Positions 11,070-37,600 of a stretch of DNA of 64,000 nt are shown piece by piece. Numbering within the stretch: the stretch's first letter is position 1; every line of letters begins with the position of its first letter. This DNA is from Antedon mediterranea (lineage: Eukaryota; Echinodermata; Crinoidea; Comatulida; Antedonidae), in NCBI RefSeq assembly GCF_964355755.1, contig NC_092679.1, positions 18,900,932-18,964,931 of the forward strand, in the 5' to 3' direction. The notes beneath the pieces are model-generated. The model searched no databases and was not told the origin of the DNA. It was given only the letters and a program-made list of their open reading frames with translations. The position numbers and the translations under genes are program-made.

Positions 11070-14000
11070 TTAATCATAGAATTCAAAATCATCAACAACA
11101 AACTCATCAGATTTCATTGTGCCTGCATGTGTTGTACCAGTACCCATTGGGACAGTCATTTCTGATTCGGACTCTATGTCCGATTCATTTCCCCAGAATG
11201 CAGCTGATCGTCTGTCACTCTTTCCTGTCGATTTTAAACTTTGATCCATGGCAGATGGAACATAGCCAGATTCTCTTGGGGTCGCATCCAGTGAACTGAC
11301 TGCCTCACTTCGATCAGTCTCTATCTGGGAGCGGGGTGTATCTTCATTATTCTCATAGGTTATACCAAGACTACCACCAAGAGACGATAAGACATTTCTT
11401 TTACCTTTACTGCAATGAAATAGTGATTATGTATATATATTATTATGGATAATAGCCAACATCGATTTAACTCCTAAATCTATCAGCTTTTTTTGTTGGT
11501 TAAAATTAAATGAGGTCATCATATATGTTTTATAGCCAGAAATCCACTTACCTAGATCTGGCACTAGATGGTGGGGTTGCTAGGCTAGGATGAGCTGGTT
11601 TGCTATGCCTGGAGTCTTCATGGTCACTGTATTCATCTCCTTCTAGGCCAGACACTTCCCCTTCTGACAAATCGTCACCTGGTTGTGAGAGCTGTCTCAT
11701 CATCTGTTGATATGCATCAGTTTCTGAAAATAAATATGACAATAAAAAATGAAAAAAACAACAAGGATAACACAAAATTCTGCGCTTAAAACAAACACAA
11801 ATTACCAATAACAATAATTACCATTTAAGGGCACTTTGTTGTGGGAAGAACTTTCTGAATCAACACTTTCTTCTGAGTCGCTCTTCATGCCCTGTAAATC
11901 CAGTGGAGGAACTAAAACAGACAACAAACACAAATGCTGACATAAAAAAAAGCGTACAGTGTACAAATATTTCTAAAAGTAACTGGTGCTAAAACATTAA
12001 AAGCGAATTAAAAGTGAATACACAAGTCAACATTGTGACCGTTTCCCATTAATGTTGGAAGTCACAGAAGCTAGTCTCTGCATCATGAATATATGTTCCA
12101 AAATAAAAATAAGTCAAACATTGTGACAGTTTCCCATTAATGTTGGAAAGTCACAGAAGTTCCTCTCTGCATCTTGAATATACGTTTAAAATACATACAA
12201 GTCAACATTGCAACACAGAAGCTAGTCTCTCACTTTGCATCATGAACCATACCTTGATTATTACTTCCATCTTGTCTTGTGGATGTTCTGTTATTTTGTG
12301 TGAAGTTTGGTGTAGCTCCTCCTATAGAAGAAACAGTCTCATCAAGAGTTTCATTAAGTGGAATGACAGCTAAGACATCTTTCAGAATCTGAATTGCCTA
12401 ATATGAAAAAGAAATACGTTTTTATAAAAATTGTGTAATATTTTCTATTTATTTTATATTCAGTAATATCATGTTTGTACTAAATAATGATATTTTTCAG
12501 TTGGAATCAGTAGCTTACTTTTGTTTTGTGAGCATCCACACTTTCTGCCTTGATCATCAGCGGTGCAAATTTACTTGCAATTTCTTCAATGCTGAAAATT
12601 TCTCTTTGAAGTAGTGTAGCAAAGTGTTGTAGTAGCCTGTCCCATATTGCCAAGGAGGCCGAGTACATGTAGGACCTAGAGGCAATATTTTAAGGGAATT
12701 TGGTGGTTATAATGGTTCATTCACAATAAAATGAAAGTCATCTCTTATAAGAGTCTCTTCATTTCCACAAAATTTTCTGTCCACTGACCGAGATGGACCA
12801 GTACACCGGTTAATAACCTACTATTCTGAAAGATGCACTGGGTTCTTTAAAGCGAGAAATAAGACTTTTGTTGTAACCCCAGAACTATGGCCAAGAAGAG
12901 CCTTGATTTTGTGGCTAACCGTTTGGCCACTCAACTCTTTGTACAATTCCTTAACATAATCTATAATTTCAACATACCTAATTCTGACCTCACTGCATGG
13001 CATTGTACTGGTTAGCATTTTATCCGATATCAGACATCCTCCACTGGACTTGCGTATGATAAGTGGCAATTCCTTAAGGATTACCATGCTCACAGTGTTG
13101 GGATTCAGATGCCGTAGGCTCTTTTTATTGTTTGCTTCCCTATTGAAATTGTAAAGAAAAACGAGTTGGCTTTTAACAAGAAATTTACTAGTTCAGCTAA
13201 TGTTCAAACAAATCTGCAGTGCGTGCTATGGAACTAATACAGTAAAGGCCCGTTTATTGTCCAAGATATTGTTTATAGTATTTGTAGTATATTTGGCAGC
13301 CCTATTGGTACCCCTTGGACCAGATAATTCATTTCAGCAGACCTCTACAAAATCTTGATATATTATTTATATTAAGGACTAATCACCACAAATGTTGTTT
13401 CTATGGTCAAAGTCTTCTTACTTTACAATTTCAGCTATGATAGCTTGTGTGCCCAAGGGAGCATTGTACACCATGTCCACTTCATCGCTTTCTTCGATCT
13501 CAAGCTCTATTGCCTTAATCATATGCCATAGTCCATCTACTGTCACTGCAGGATCTTCAGGTTCAGAACTGAATTGAAAATAAGTTATATTCTTCATAAA
13601 TAAATTGATTATTTGCTGGATCATTAATATGAAGGCTTATCAGACCGGCCTGTTTTAAGGAGATCTCATCAAAGCTTTTATATGAGCAGTGCAAATAGAT
13701 CTTTGCAAAAGTTTAAACCAATCAAATACACCTATCGATATTTTATACTGATCTGTCTCCATGTTCTTACAACCACAGGAAAAATATTGAGTGTGTATGA
13801 AAATGAAGATTAAAAAAATGAAAGTAAAATTTTAGTTTGAGTGAACCACTGAGATTTTGATTCGTACTTAAATCTATAGTATTTTTACCATACCTCTTCT
13901 TATGTGTGTCAACAAGTGCAGGTTGCGTTTTGGAACCATCATCCGATAAAGGTAAGCTGGTCTTGCTCCCAATTTCACTGTCACTTCCATTTTCTACATC

Positions 14001-16395
14001 TGACGTTTCTATTACAAAAAGAATTATTAGTAAATAGTGTATAACAAAGATACATTGGCAATCTCACTTTAGAATGCAGGAAAATATTACAAACGCAGAG
14101 AGAAACAATATCATACAATGAATGAATGCCACTAATCGTACCTTTAAACGGTATTATAGCTTCTTGTTTAATGTCAATCGTTTCTTGCCGTTTTATTCCA
14201 ATACCATGCAAGTTCTCTTTAGTGACTGGTGGCTCTTCTTCATCACCTTCTGTTTCTGATGTAAATGCTGTTGAAGTTGATTCTTTACGTTCAGGTGAGC
14301 TTTCTTGCAGATCAGTTTCAACTGGCTTCTGTCTTGAAAGCGTTGGAGCAGAATGCTGTTGACTAGCTCCACTCACCACCGAACCTAAGCTATCGTCTTT
14401 CTTAACGGCACTTACTTGAGGACTTTTGATATTTAATGGATGGTAGTCATTTTCAGATTCTACAGATATGCCAAGACCATGTTCTTCAATACCACCATGG
14501 TTGTTCCTTACTAGAACACCAGACTCTGAATCTGTAGATTTTTTTTTATCATGCATAAGATTCTTTGGGGAAGTAATATCTGGATGGAATCTTTTAATAG
14601 AATCTTGTGTACCACTTAGAGTCATGTCACCATCTTTTCGGAAGCTCTGTGGAACCTCATATTCACTTGTTCCAGCATAAGGGTAGTCATAATCATCATT
14701 TGATACCATTTTTTTACCAACACCACCTTCTTTTGGTTTTTCATATTCAGTAACGAACTTGTTGGAAGGTTTTACTGCAGGCTTTACTGTATGTGTCTGT
14801 AGTGGCCTCTGAGAATTAAGAGATTGATCCATTTCAGGTAGATGATGCGCCAATAGTTGGGGCATGTGTGTGTCTGGTGTTACTTGGAGTTTAGGATTGT
14901 CAAGATGCGGTGGAACTTCCAGTTCAAGAGATGCGCTTTGTAAACGAAGTCTGTTTAAACGTTGATACTCATTTTCATCAAACTTGAAAAGAAAAGTTAA
15001 TTTTAATTACATAATGTTACTCAAAGACTTACTTGATTAATAATTTTAGACAAAAATTCAGATTTAAATATTATTCTGACATTTTGAAACAATCTTGATG
15101 TCAGATATGAATGGTTGATAATGTGATGATGATGTTCCACTCACTTTGGTGTCCAATCTTTGCTTTTGTTGTTGCTTAAGTTCCAGTCTTTCTTTCCACC
15201 TTGGATACATCTTTTCAACTTGCAATTCATATTGCTCCTAAAAAATATAACATATGACATTACCACTGGCTTAACAGCTATGAGCGCTTACTTAGCTAAA
15301 CCCAGGAGCCCCAGGGCTTAAGGGGCCTCAGAGCATAGTAGTCCAATGCAACTACCCAGTGCTGGAGGCCTTTGCCAACTGTGTTACACCACTGATTATT
15401 ACAAATAGCTAGTGACAAATCCAGCAGCTTGGATGTGCAATATTAGAAAGCTGTACCTTCAACATCCTAAGCCTTTCTGTTCTTGCTGTGAGGGCATCCA
15501 TGTGGGTTTGTACACGCTGAAAGTCCTTCAATAGTTGTTCATTTCGTGCACGACTTTTTCTCTCATCATCACAAATTTTTTGCCAGTAACTCTGAAGTTT
15601 TGCTGCTTTAAACCGGCTCCTGTTAAAAAAAAAAGTATTATAGTTTAATATTCACATTTTATCTCCAGAAGGCTGTTGCCGATGTATTATAAAATAAAGA
15701 AAACTCAGCTATTTATTGAAATAATAAGTGTTTTGCTGCCAGCATTTGTATCACTTTTGCAAACTTATTCTCATTCTATTTTTATTATGGTTATGCAGTC
15801 TGTGCTTTACCTTTTGGCATCTTGACTGAACTGAGTGGTATATAATAGTAGTCTAGGCCTAATAGTCTATACTTACATATTTCTTCCTGATTTCAAATAT
15901 GTGTTCAGTTGTTGATCTAAATCCATCCTTTCTTGTTCTCTGCAATTTAAAACAATTATTAAAACAAAACAATAATAATTTAATAAAATAAGGCCTAGCC
16001 TCTAGGCCTACTACTACTAGGCTAGGCCTATTGAGTTTAAATTAAAACTGCATTAGCGCCTATTCAGCGTACTTCGGTAATTAAACACTTAAAACGGCGG
16101 TAGTAAAACCTCAAGAATGCTTAGGCCACCTGTCGCTGCCGATAACAGGCAAGATTAGGCAGTCGTTGACGGGGAGAAATAAGGTTTATGTCGCCTCGTT
16201 TTAGTAGGAGAATGAATTTTGATTTCGTAGCCTAGATCTAGCATCATATTTTGAACAGAAGTACACAAGTAAAATATTATCAAGTAGCATATTTAAATGA
16301 CTAATATTATCGTCATATATTATTAATAAAATAATATACTTTGCGTGCTGTAAACGTTGTAATTCCTTCACTTTTTGATAATATTCAATAGACAT
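11070..16395 (-). CDS. KIZ: Centrosomal protein kizuna-like
   Basis: Thirteen minus-strand exons: 16395-16340, 15939-15877, 15619-15457, 15237-15145, 14982-14142, 14008-13894, 13568-13422, 13139-12978, 12675-12519, 12397-12253, 11911-11822, 11723-11552, 11409-11070. They join in phase to 2544 nt (847 aa; human KIZ is about 673 aa). The N-terminus (EYYQKVKELQRLQ, then KLQSYWQKICDDERK and DFQRVQTHMDALT) is a charged coiled-coil region like kizuna's. The middle is long, Ser/Glu-rich and apparently disordered, largely in the 841-nt exon. The C-terminus carries SAAFWGNESDIESESE and an acidic DDFEFYD end, both reminiscent of kizuna. In vertebrates kizuna is a PLK1 substrate that stabilises spindle poles and supports cilia. 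The start is the first ATG in frame with the coiled coil. Its start lies 231 bp from the arylsulfatase start. Confidence 0.87.
12786..12955 (-). mobile_element. Old SINE copy (tRNA-derived), minus strand
   Basis: Read on the minus strand it begins GAGTGGCCAAACGGTTAG (box-A-like), followed by CCATAGTTCTGGGG and GTCTTATTTCTC, and ends with AAAGAACCCAGTGCATC. The body matches the better-preserved SINE at 33050-33340, which has CCATGGTTCTGGTGG and TTTAAAGAACCTAGTACATC. It sits in a KIZ intron. Box B is not recognisable. Confidence 0.6.
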
Positions 16396-16626
16396 CTCAT
16401 ATCCGCGGTTTAACAATTCAACGGGGCCGGGGGTTATAAAAGTTTAATATTGATACTTGATAGTCTTAATTCGTCCAGTCGTATCTTAAATTTTTACACA
16501 TATTATGTAATCGTAACGGCTGCACAAACGTCTACAGACGTAAACAAACATCTTTTCCCCTTCCTCCCCACACGAGAATCAGTCAACCGTATCATTTCTA
16601 TAGTGTAGTAGTAGTAGCTAGGAAGA
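16396..16626. promoter_or_regulatory. Putative bidirectional promoter, KIZ / arylsulfatase
   Basis: Just 231 bp separate the two divergent start codons. The sequence has no evident TATA box. TAGGCCTA-type motifs cluster inside the first KIZ introns at about 15990-16030. Co-regulation is inferred from geometry alone. Confidence 0.45.
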
Positions 16627-19553
16627 ATGTTATATTTGGATGTCCATTTCTTCTCTAATTTACTCTTCCTGTCTTTTTTTATTTTAGAAATTCAATCCAG
16701 TGATTTGATTGATAAACCTAATGTTATTCTAATATTAGCAGATGATCTTGGGTTTGGAGACTTGTCTTCATACGGACACCCCACTCAAGAAGTAGGTGCA
16801 ATTGACCAGCTAGCAGCAGAGGGAATTCGGTTTACTCAATGGTACAGTCCAAGTTCACTATGCTCCCCAAGCAGAGCAGCTATGCTCACAGGTATATTAA
16901 GTTGCTTGGTTTTTCTGATCGTTTATCAGATGTCTCCGAATTTCATGTATTAAATTGTTCTATCTATGGTAATTATTATAATTGTGTAACGTTCATGAGT
17001 TTTCAATCAATCAGCTGATTTAATTCATGAGGCCTTTAAAATTATTATTCTTTATCATCAGGTAGATTACCAGTTCGTTTAGGTGTTTATGGTGACCTAC
17101 AAGTGTTCCTACACGGATCTCAAAATGGTTTGCCGAAAGAAGAGGTTACAATTCCGGAAGCACTTAAAAGACATGGATACAAGACGGGAATGACTGGGAA
17201 GTGGCATTTAGGTACTGGACATACAACTGGACATACTGGACATACTACTAAAAACAATGATGCTCCACAAATAATTATTCTTTTTTATTAACTTACTAAA
17301 TATGATTTTTTAAACATAGCTTGCCAATGTCTGTCGTTCCAGTTAAGAATGTCAACTTTTCTACAAACCTTAATAAAGCACGGAGACACAAAAATTCACA
17401 CTTTGACAGGCACTTTGATATAAATTCATCCTCCCTAAACTTCATAACTTTATTTACATCATTATTATTTAAACATTAATTTGTTTTTATTTAAATATAG
17501 GAATAAATGAGTTTGAAGCCAATGATGGCAGACATCTTCCAGTTCACCATGGTTTTGACTTTGTTGGCTACAATCTACCATTCACAAACCACTGGTTGTG
17601 TGATGATACTGGAGTATGCTAACTACCATGTTTTTTCATTGAAGTAGAGGCAACTCTCCCAATACCGGACTCTCTGAAACCAGAAACTTTGTCTGGTATT
17701 GGGAGAGTTGACTTTATTATTATGTTAATTAATAATAATAATATTATTACTACTTTTTATATTGCCAAATGGTGACAAGTGAAAGCTTTTTATTTGGTAT
17801 TTTGTCAAAGCTAAATTTGAATTCTGTATGTAATAATATAATTTTTCAATAATTTTTGATAAAAATGAAATATGTAAATTTCTTCACAAACCCAATCATA
17901 GCTGTAGACACAACAAAAATGTTGTTTCAGGTCACATTATCCCTCCTCATCCATTAAATTATTTTTTCATATTATAGTTATCTACTTAATTATTATATCA
18001 TTTATTCATTTGTTCATGTGTTCGCTTATATATTTTGCACAGTTCATACACACACCTCAAATATTAAATGTTGAAAAAAAGTACACTCGAAAACAATGAA
18101 AATGTGGATAATAATTCAGTAATTTTTGTGGTATAAAAAATTGCATAAAAAATCGTAAATTTGTTTCTAATTTTTCTAGAATGTGTTTCTTTTCAGATAC
18201 ACCGAACATATTCAACACCTTCACTTTGTTTCTTATACTACAACACAACAATCGTTCAACAACCAATCAAACTGCAAGAATTAACTTCATCTCTTGTGTT
18301 AGATGCAAAGGCTTTCATTCATGAAAATAAGGATGATCCATTCTTTTTGTATTTTTCTTTAAATAATGTACATGACGCAATGTTTGCAGGAAATAAATTT
18401 AAAGGGAAATCAAAACGAGGTGAGATGTTATATATTTAGTTTTTTAATGATTTCAAATTTATCAACCAGTTTTAATAAGTTTATAAGCTGTTTTTATCTT
18501 TAATATTGTTGTCCTTTCAATCAATGATAATATAGTATGATGAACTTCTCTTTCAGGCATCTATGGCGATTGTGTTAATGATATGCATTGGGCTGTCGGT
18601 GAGGTCATTGACACCCTAAAGCAATTGAGATTGGAGAAGAAAACCCTTGTATTGTTCCTGTCGGACCATGGACCTCACACCGAACTTGGTAATGAGGGAG
18701 GAATAACTGGCCCATTTAGAGGTAAATTTCGTTAATATTTGGTAAAAGAATGACTATATGAATATAAAGAAATAGCCTATTTTTAGCATTTTGAGAGATA
18801 TTTTAAGGCGAGTGTAGGTGCTGAGATGGGTGGAGGTCCGATCAGCTTAAATTTCTCATACCCGGTACCGGTATTTATTCCTATTTATTATTCAACCTCC
18901 CTCAAGGTAATAAAGGAACATCGTGGGAAGGAGGCTACCGTGTTCCTGCGATTGCCTGGTGGCCAGGAATGATAAAGCCTGGCCAAACATCAAACGCTGT
19001 CATAAGCAGTCTTGATTTATACCCCACAATTATAAACATAATAAATGGCAACATATCTAACAACTTACTGTATGATGGTGTAAACGTAAAGAATGCTATA
19101 CTGGAAAATGCAGACATTGGTATAAGAATGCTGTTCTATTATTGTGACGACCGATTAACAGCTGTTCGATACGGGTCATATAAAGTTCATTTGTACACAT
19201 TTGGTGAATATGACGCCAGTGTATATAACGTTGGTGGGCCTAAGCATGGTATACCTCAAAATAACTATTACCACTGTTTAGATTGCTATGATGACTGTGT
19301 TAAAGGTCATAACCCACCTATAATGTTTAATATTGATATAGATCCAAGTGAACTATATCCACTTGATATTAATACGCATGCTGATGTATTGGAGAAAGTT
19401 TTCGAGGAACTCCAGAAACACAAAGAAACTTTAATAGTGAAGCCAGCTTTACTTGATACGTGGATAAAGAGTCTTGTTCCATGTTGTAACCCTCCATATT
19501 GCATATGTGACAAGACAAACCAAAATTTACAATCATGTCATTTAAGGCAATAA
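16627..19553 (+). CDS. Secreted/lysosomal arylsulfatase (ARSA-like sulfatase)
   Basis: Six exons: 16627-16891, 17062-17211, 17501-17613, 18197-18419, 18557-18721, 18907-19553. They join in phase to 1563 nt (520 aa), a normal length for the family. It should hydrolyse sulfate esters in the lysosome or extracellular space. Residues 1-25 form a hydrophobic signal peptide. [14 protein letters not shown] gives the two metal-binding aspartates (D39, D40). [11 protein letters not shown] carries the formylglycine precursor cysteine C79 in the C-x-P-S-R motif. GKWHLG and DHGPH supply further active-site residues. [12 protein letters not shown] resembles the arylsulfatase A family. The C-terminus is Cys-rich. 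A pyrimidine-AG just after the hydrophobic segment (about 16687) could be an acceptor for an alternative first exon, so the start is the less certain part. AATAAA overlaps the stop codon. Confidence 0.9.
17651..17710. repeat. Hairpin inverted repeat in arylsulfatase intron 3
   Basis: CAACTCTCCCAATACCGGAC and GTCTGGTATTGGGAGAGTTG are inverted 20-bp arms with one mismatch, separated by 20 bp. It begins 37 bp after the exon ending at 17613. It looks like a very short MITE, or the fused termini of one. Confidence 0.75.
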
Positions 19554-20658
19554 ACTTTATTTTTAAATTCTCATGATTTCCAAATTATGCAACCATATGT
19601 ATACTGGGTAAGATTAAGAGGTGACTGATATAATTTATATAATAACTGTAGATTAAAACTTTTAATTAAGACATTAATTGTGTACAATTGAAAAGAATAG
19701 ACATGTATTTATTTCATTACTGTAAATTAAGTAATATGTTGGTGCTAAAGTTATGAATTCGTAGAACTTAACAATCCAGGTATCTAGGGTTAAAATAAAA
19801 TATCTACCTCTGTTGCAAAAAAAAAGTGCTACAACATAACTTTAGTATACTACATTAAAATCTACCATAAAATGGTAACAAACACAGGAATTTGATAATT
19901 ATATGAATATTTATAAACAAAATTAATTTATTGAATAAATTGCACAAAATGTATACACCATTAATTACCAGTACCATAGAGGTAAAAAATTAATTATTGT
20001 TATTGATAGTATTTATTTTTTACCTTAATTACAATTACATGTTCATACTCGGATTTAGATATTTAAAATTTAGAAATTGTATTTAATGCTAACATTAACA
20101 ATATTTATTTATATTTTTTTTCTACACCAATATTTTAATGTAAAAAGTTGAGGTATGGTGTACAAAAATGTACTACGGAAAATGTATATTTCATTGTGAA
20201 TCAGAATGTACAGTACAGTAGCTATCTATAGTAATAATATGCTTTATTTAAACACGAAAACTTGGCTCAACTAGCAGTTGTTTTTCTGCAAGGCCGTGTA
20301 TAAATACAAAAAGTTCACAAACAAAAACCTTAACTACAATACATTAGTGAGGTACTGTAGTTTCCCAATCTACTGTACTATAACTTTACTCTATTAGTTC
20401 CCACAGACATCCTGTATCTGTAAGTGCCCCCACCTCCCCCTAAACAAATAATTTTCTGTAATAACTAAATATTAGTAATATAATTACTGATGCAGATATT
20501 GCAGAGGGTTAATGTAACCCTCAACAAAGAGCATGCCTCGGACTGCATGTATGCTGTAGTGGCTATTCCACCTGTACTGCCCTCCTCTGAATCCCCACTT
20601 CTTGAGCCTTACATACCTTCCACTATTGTTACTGTGAATGTGTCACATAGTATATTAA
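19554..20658. other. Intergenic, arylsulfatase 3' flank
   Basis: AT-rich 3' flank of the arylsulfatase and, further on, of the convergent SIRT2 gene. AATAAA occurs at 19549-19554 (overlapping the stop) and again near 19793 and 19934. A 67-codon plus-strand frame at 20490-20693 has no recognisable motif. I call no gene. Confidence 0.5.
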
Positions 20659-21258
20659 AGACACCTTCCCTACGTTTTTTAGATCTAATTTAAGATCACA
20701 AACTATATTTAATTATAAAATAATTCTATATGGTTCTACTGCGATAACTTTTTTCGTGGTTAAAAATGTGAAAAATAAGTCGATTCTAATAATTATAGCG
20801 GCCCGCTATAAATCCCAAAATGCATTGCGCGCGGATTGATACTTTTGTTTTTCTTCTGTAATTCACCCACTTTTCGATCGATAGTGAGGCCAAAACAAAT
20901 GGAAGACTTCAAACTTTTCAACGAAAATACTGGGTTTTCCCCAATTTGTATCAACGGAGTCTGGCAAAAATAGAAAGACAATTAATGAAGCAACTATACA
21001 ACGTCATGCTAGGTATATAGCTAGCGTACAATGTTCGTACAATACTGATGTTTACCAGCTAGGCTTACAAAACTAAGCCTAGCTAGGCTAGGCCTAAAGA
21101 CCGTCCACAAGAGGTCATTCGCTAGGTAGTGCATTGTTTCTCACTTTTTATCATAATTTACCATAAAACGTACATTTAAGGAAAGACCTGGTTTAATGTT
21201 TTTAAAGTAATATATGTATTATTTTTACAAAACGTCACAAATTGTAGGGAAGGTGTCT
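20659..21258. mobile_element. 600-bp MITE with TTAA target duplications
   Basis: The terminal inverted repeat AGACACCTTCCCTAC is perfect at both ends, with TTAA directly outside each end (20655-20658 and 21259-21262). TTAA duplications are the hallmark of piggyBac-type transposition. The inside includes a GC-rich patch near 20800-20845, a run of TAGGCCTA-like motifs at 21060-21095, and a 62-codon minus-strand frame without recognisable domains. No transposase is encoded, so it would be mobilised in trans. Confidence 0.82.
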
Positions 21259-21556
21259 TTAACCTCTGATGAATGGATGAAATCTTTACAAATTGTGATA
21301 TCATAGTGAGCCCTTTTAAGGTTCACTGTCCTCTTGATTATCTAGGAAATGAAATGATTCAATTATGAATTACTGAACTACATAATTACATCATGAAGGA
21401 AATATAGCCTACAGGTATACAGTATAATATCTATATGTTTCCTCCATGATTAAATGTACATAATTGTATGCTACATGGCCATTTAAAATGATACATATAA
21501 CCAGATATAGCATCCAATAGGACCAATAAAATATTCTTTATGGGTTATATCGACTT
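21259..21556. other. SIRT2 3' flank
   Basis: Short AT-rich stretch immediately downstream of the SIRT2 stop codon on the minus strand. It probably contains the 3' UTR. I see no other feature. Confidence 0.4.
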
Positions 21557-33836
<12,280 letters not shown>

Positions 33837-34616
33837 CCTGCTGTTCCGTAATGCAATGATATTATGATGAAATTAAAACGAAAGGGTATTCCCCCAATTC
33901 ATTGTTAACGCATGAATGATTTTGCAAAAACAGACCAACCAGCAATGAATATTCATGATTTCTGCCTTCACCGCGCCTGATGATCAGATAGTAGGCCTAT
34001 AGTAGGAGAAACAATCATGGCCATGTGCCTATGAACTGTCTTCTAGGCTGTAATGCATGACTGAGGGTGTTTTTGTTTTTGTTTTTAAATAATGATTTTA
34101 ATGAATAATGTAGGCCTACACAACACGGATACACGGACGACAAGTTTTTAATCAAAAGTGTGCCAGACTTTTCAATAATCAGTATAATTTATAAAGATGT
34201 AGACAGTATGTATGTAAAGTATCTTTGAGATTCATACATCTATATATTCTTATAGAAGCTACAGTATTCTTAATCTAGAACCTTATCTAATAATTTAGTA
34301 AGGCATATTTTCAATTTCAGTTTTGACCCCAATATTCACACCCTCCTCTTCTTTAATCAGTACATCAAGTGAAAGATTTACATTTTGTTTTCGATATAAG
34401 ATAACGAACCAATAAAATAATAGACACCTAGGAAGATGGACCAATCAGAAACTAGTTTGATATTTTTAGCTATGTATATAGAACTTTGTTCTAACTATCT
34501 AAACATAAACTTTATTGAACTCAGACACTAATAAAGTGTACTAACCAGTTGATAAAGGCTCATTAAAGTCATAATATTTGTTTCGTGATTATTTTACGTC
34601 CAGAAATAATTTGGCC
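33837..34616. promoter_or_regulatory. Divergent intergenic region, SIRT2 / phospholipase B
   Basis: These 780 bp separate two outward-facing genes. No exon is visible. TATGTATATAGAAC near 34473 is a possible TATA-like element for the plus-strand gene, about 140 bp upstream of its ATG. TAGGCCTA-type motifs occur at about 33990 and 34110, and a denser block lies just inside SIRT2 intron 1 (33540-33700). Confidence 0.45.
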
Positions 34617-37600
34617 ATGTGTCGAACTATCTATGTTTTTTTCCTAATTTTCATCGTTTTTAACAATGTGATTCAATGTAGAGACACGTCGCACCAAGAT
34701 GAAAAGAATTATACAGGAGATAGTAAGTTTTTTTTAATGTTCTTTTGTATCATAAAACTGTAATGTAGTGTATGTAGGCCTAGTGGATATTGTTGGTATG
34801 GCCAGTGGGGTTGGGGGGGGGGGGAAGACTGAAATTATGCAAAATTCACGAGCCGTTGTTAATCGTGTTAATCCAATTAAATTTCTATAACGAGGCATTT
34901 AATAAAAAGGCAAATTGCCTTAAAATGTAAATGTGACATGTTTCGAGAAACTATTCTCATCATCAGAACAGTAAACAATGCCTAGAGTGCTATATACCAA
35001 TAGGACATATTGTATGTAAATAAGTAAGTATTTATTATTTATAAAAAGGCTATTTGCCTTTTTATTAAATGCCTCGTTATAGTCATCCTAACTTGCATGT
35101 TTGGTGGTATTATTCATGAATTAAATTTCTATTCTTCTACATTGTTTTGTGAATAAACTAAAGGTACCCCTTGGTTATACGCGCTGCACCGCCAATTGTA
35201 ATTTTACTCTTCTCTGGTATATGGCCTTTTCTACTATATTTATCCTTTCTCCACCAAAAAGTGCTTCTTTACAAATTGTGGTCTTTCAAGTACTGGCCAC
35301 AAAAGGAATTTGATCCTTAATTCTCCTAATTGTGTCTTATTTTTCTGTTTTTCAACTCTCTCAACCAGTCACATGGATATATATAGTACCCTTAAGAACA
35401 CTATTTCCTATAATTTATTCAACAATTATTCTTTTTATTCTTCTTTTTTACAGTATGTTTTCAATTGATTTGTTATCAATAGTTAAACTGCTTTTGTTAT
35501 AGGTTCTTTTGAAAGTAAAAGTATAGATGCAACCAATGAAGACAGTGATTATTGGAAAGATGGTAAGTGTTCCCAATGTTTATTTTTACTTTCTCCATAG
35601 TTTTACCTCTTCATTCACTAGACTCTAGAGACACTTGCTTGGGTGCATTCATGATTTCCAATTTGAAAGCATTTCTTCAATTGTTTAATGATATACTTTA
35701 ATAAATATTCTTGTGATTTTTTCAAATTCAAAGACTGGATATCCTTGGGTATAATCTCACTCCGGTACACCCAAAAGCCAAAACAAAATACAATGTAACA
35801 TTTTTTATGAATAATTTAACATAAAAAAATTGCATATCCATCTACTTATTTAAAACACATTATCCCTTTCCCAAATGAGATTTTATTTTATGATTTTTAT
35901 TTTATATTAAGGTATTACATATACAGTAGCATTTGTTTTCTTTTTGAAAAGGTACATTAGAGAAGGTGTTGTACACATATGACACTGAAGATGCTCCAAA
36001 ATGTCACACACCAAGAGCAAAGGTAACATATACATTGAATAATTGTTTTCTTGGTAGTAGCTGAGTTTAAGACCGATCGCAAACTCACCAATATAATTGA
36101 CAAGCCTAAATAACCAAATTTAGTTCAAAATGTGACCAATCCATGTACAACTATAATCAAACAAGGTTCTGCACAGTTCCTATAGGAAGATGATGTTAAA
36201 CTTCCCACATTCAATTCTGGTAATTTTCCCTTTGTGTCTTTGTGTATGGTTGTGTGAAATAGATACAAGTTGGCGACAACCATACAAACCTTATACAGTA
36301 TACCCATCACCCCCCCCCCCCCCACCACTCTCTCTCACTCACTTTCCCCTGTTAGTTTAACAAGGTTTGTTATTTTCAAACAAAAGGCAGTTATTTCCCA
36401 CAAATAAACTTTCAAACATCGGGTGATGGTCAATATTCAAGTAAAAGTTTTTTTCAGGGGTCATATAATGCGTCTAACAATAAGCACACGCTTTATACTG
36501 GGTTGCTGCACTCTCTTTTGATAGCATACTGTCATGAATCCTATATTAATCGGCTTATTGCATGTACGTTGTCATTTTAAATGAAGTGATTAGGTCATAA
36601 ATAGAACATTCTAGATTATGTCCAATCGTGCTAGATATAGAAGTAATTTTGTTGATACATAATCACTTAGTATAAATGACAACACTTCTCTTTATCAATA
36701 GAACAAACTTTTGTTAATTTGACATCAAAGTTTTTCTGTGCGTTATCAATAATTGTACCCAGTTTGATAAGCATGTGACTGTTATAAATACATTTTATCT
36801 GAAATGTTGACACTGATAAAGTTCAATTGGTTCCCAAATCTATAACATTGTTGTATTTAGGGTGTGTTTCAAATTAATATCTTTGACAGAAAAGTTATTT
36901 ATTTTCATAGCATTGTGTTCAAACTTTTGATTGTCTAAAGTCTAAAAAAAACTTAGCAGTGGAAGTGTTATAGACCTAACGTAGATCAGCCCATTACCTC
37001 CTCCAATGTAAAAAATTTCAGGAGGTAAAATGAAAAAGAAAAAATATTAAGCCACAAAACTGTTTTTTTGTTGTTAGGGAAATGTGTTGCCTTCTGGAGA
37101 GTTTAACTGTCCAGTAGTGCATTCGAGGGAAGTTCCAACATCAGGTTAGTTACAATTTAAATGTTTCTCATTTGGGTGTAAAATAATTTCTACATTGGCC
37201 TCAATTTCCAGTTGCACCATCCACCCAGTGCATTATCTTGTGTACGAGGGTAGTGGGAGTTATTAAATCATAACTTACTCCCTATAAATAAAGTACAATC
37301 AATTTATCCATTAAGATTGTTTGTAATAGTTTAATATATGGTAGGCCTACATTAAATGTTTTTATTTATATTTACATCACTCTCGTATGAGTAATCTTAC
37401 TGGTTTTAAACCATGCTTTTCAGTTCATAGATTAAGACCTGGTGACATCAAAGTTATTGGGGCTATTGGTGACTCAATCACGGTAAGTCCAGCCAAAATT
37501 ACAGTATGAATGATGAATGATATTGAAATGTTCAATCTTTTATCATCAAATACAGTAGCTGTTAACGATATTGTTTTTTAAACTCTTCTTGCATTCATAA

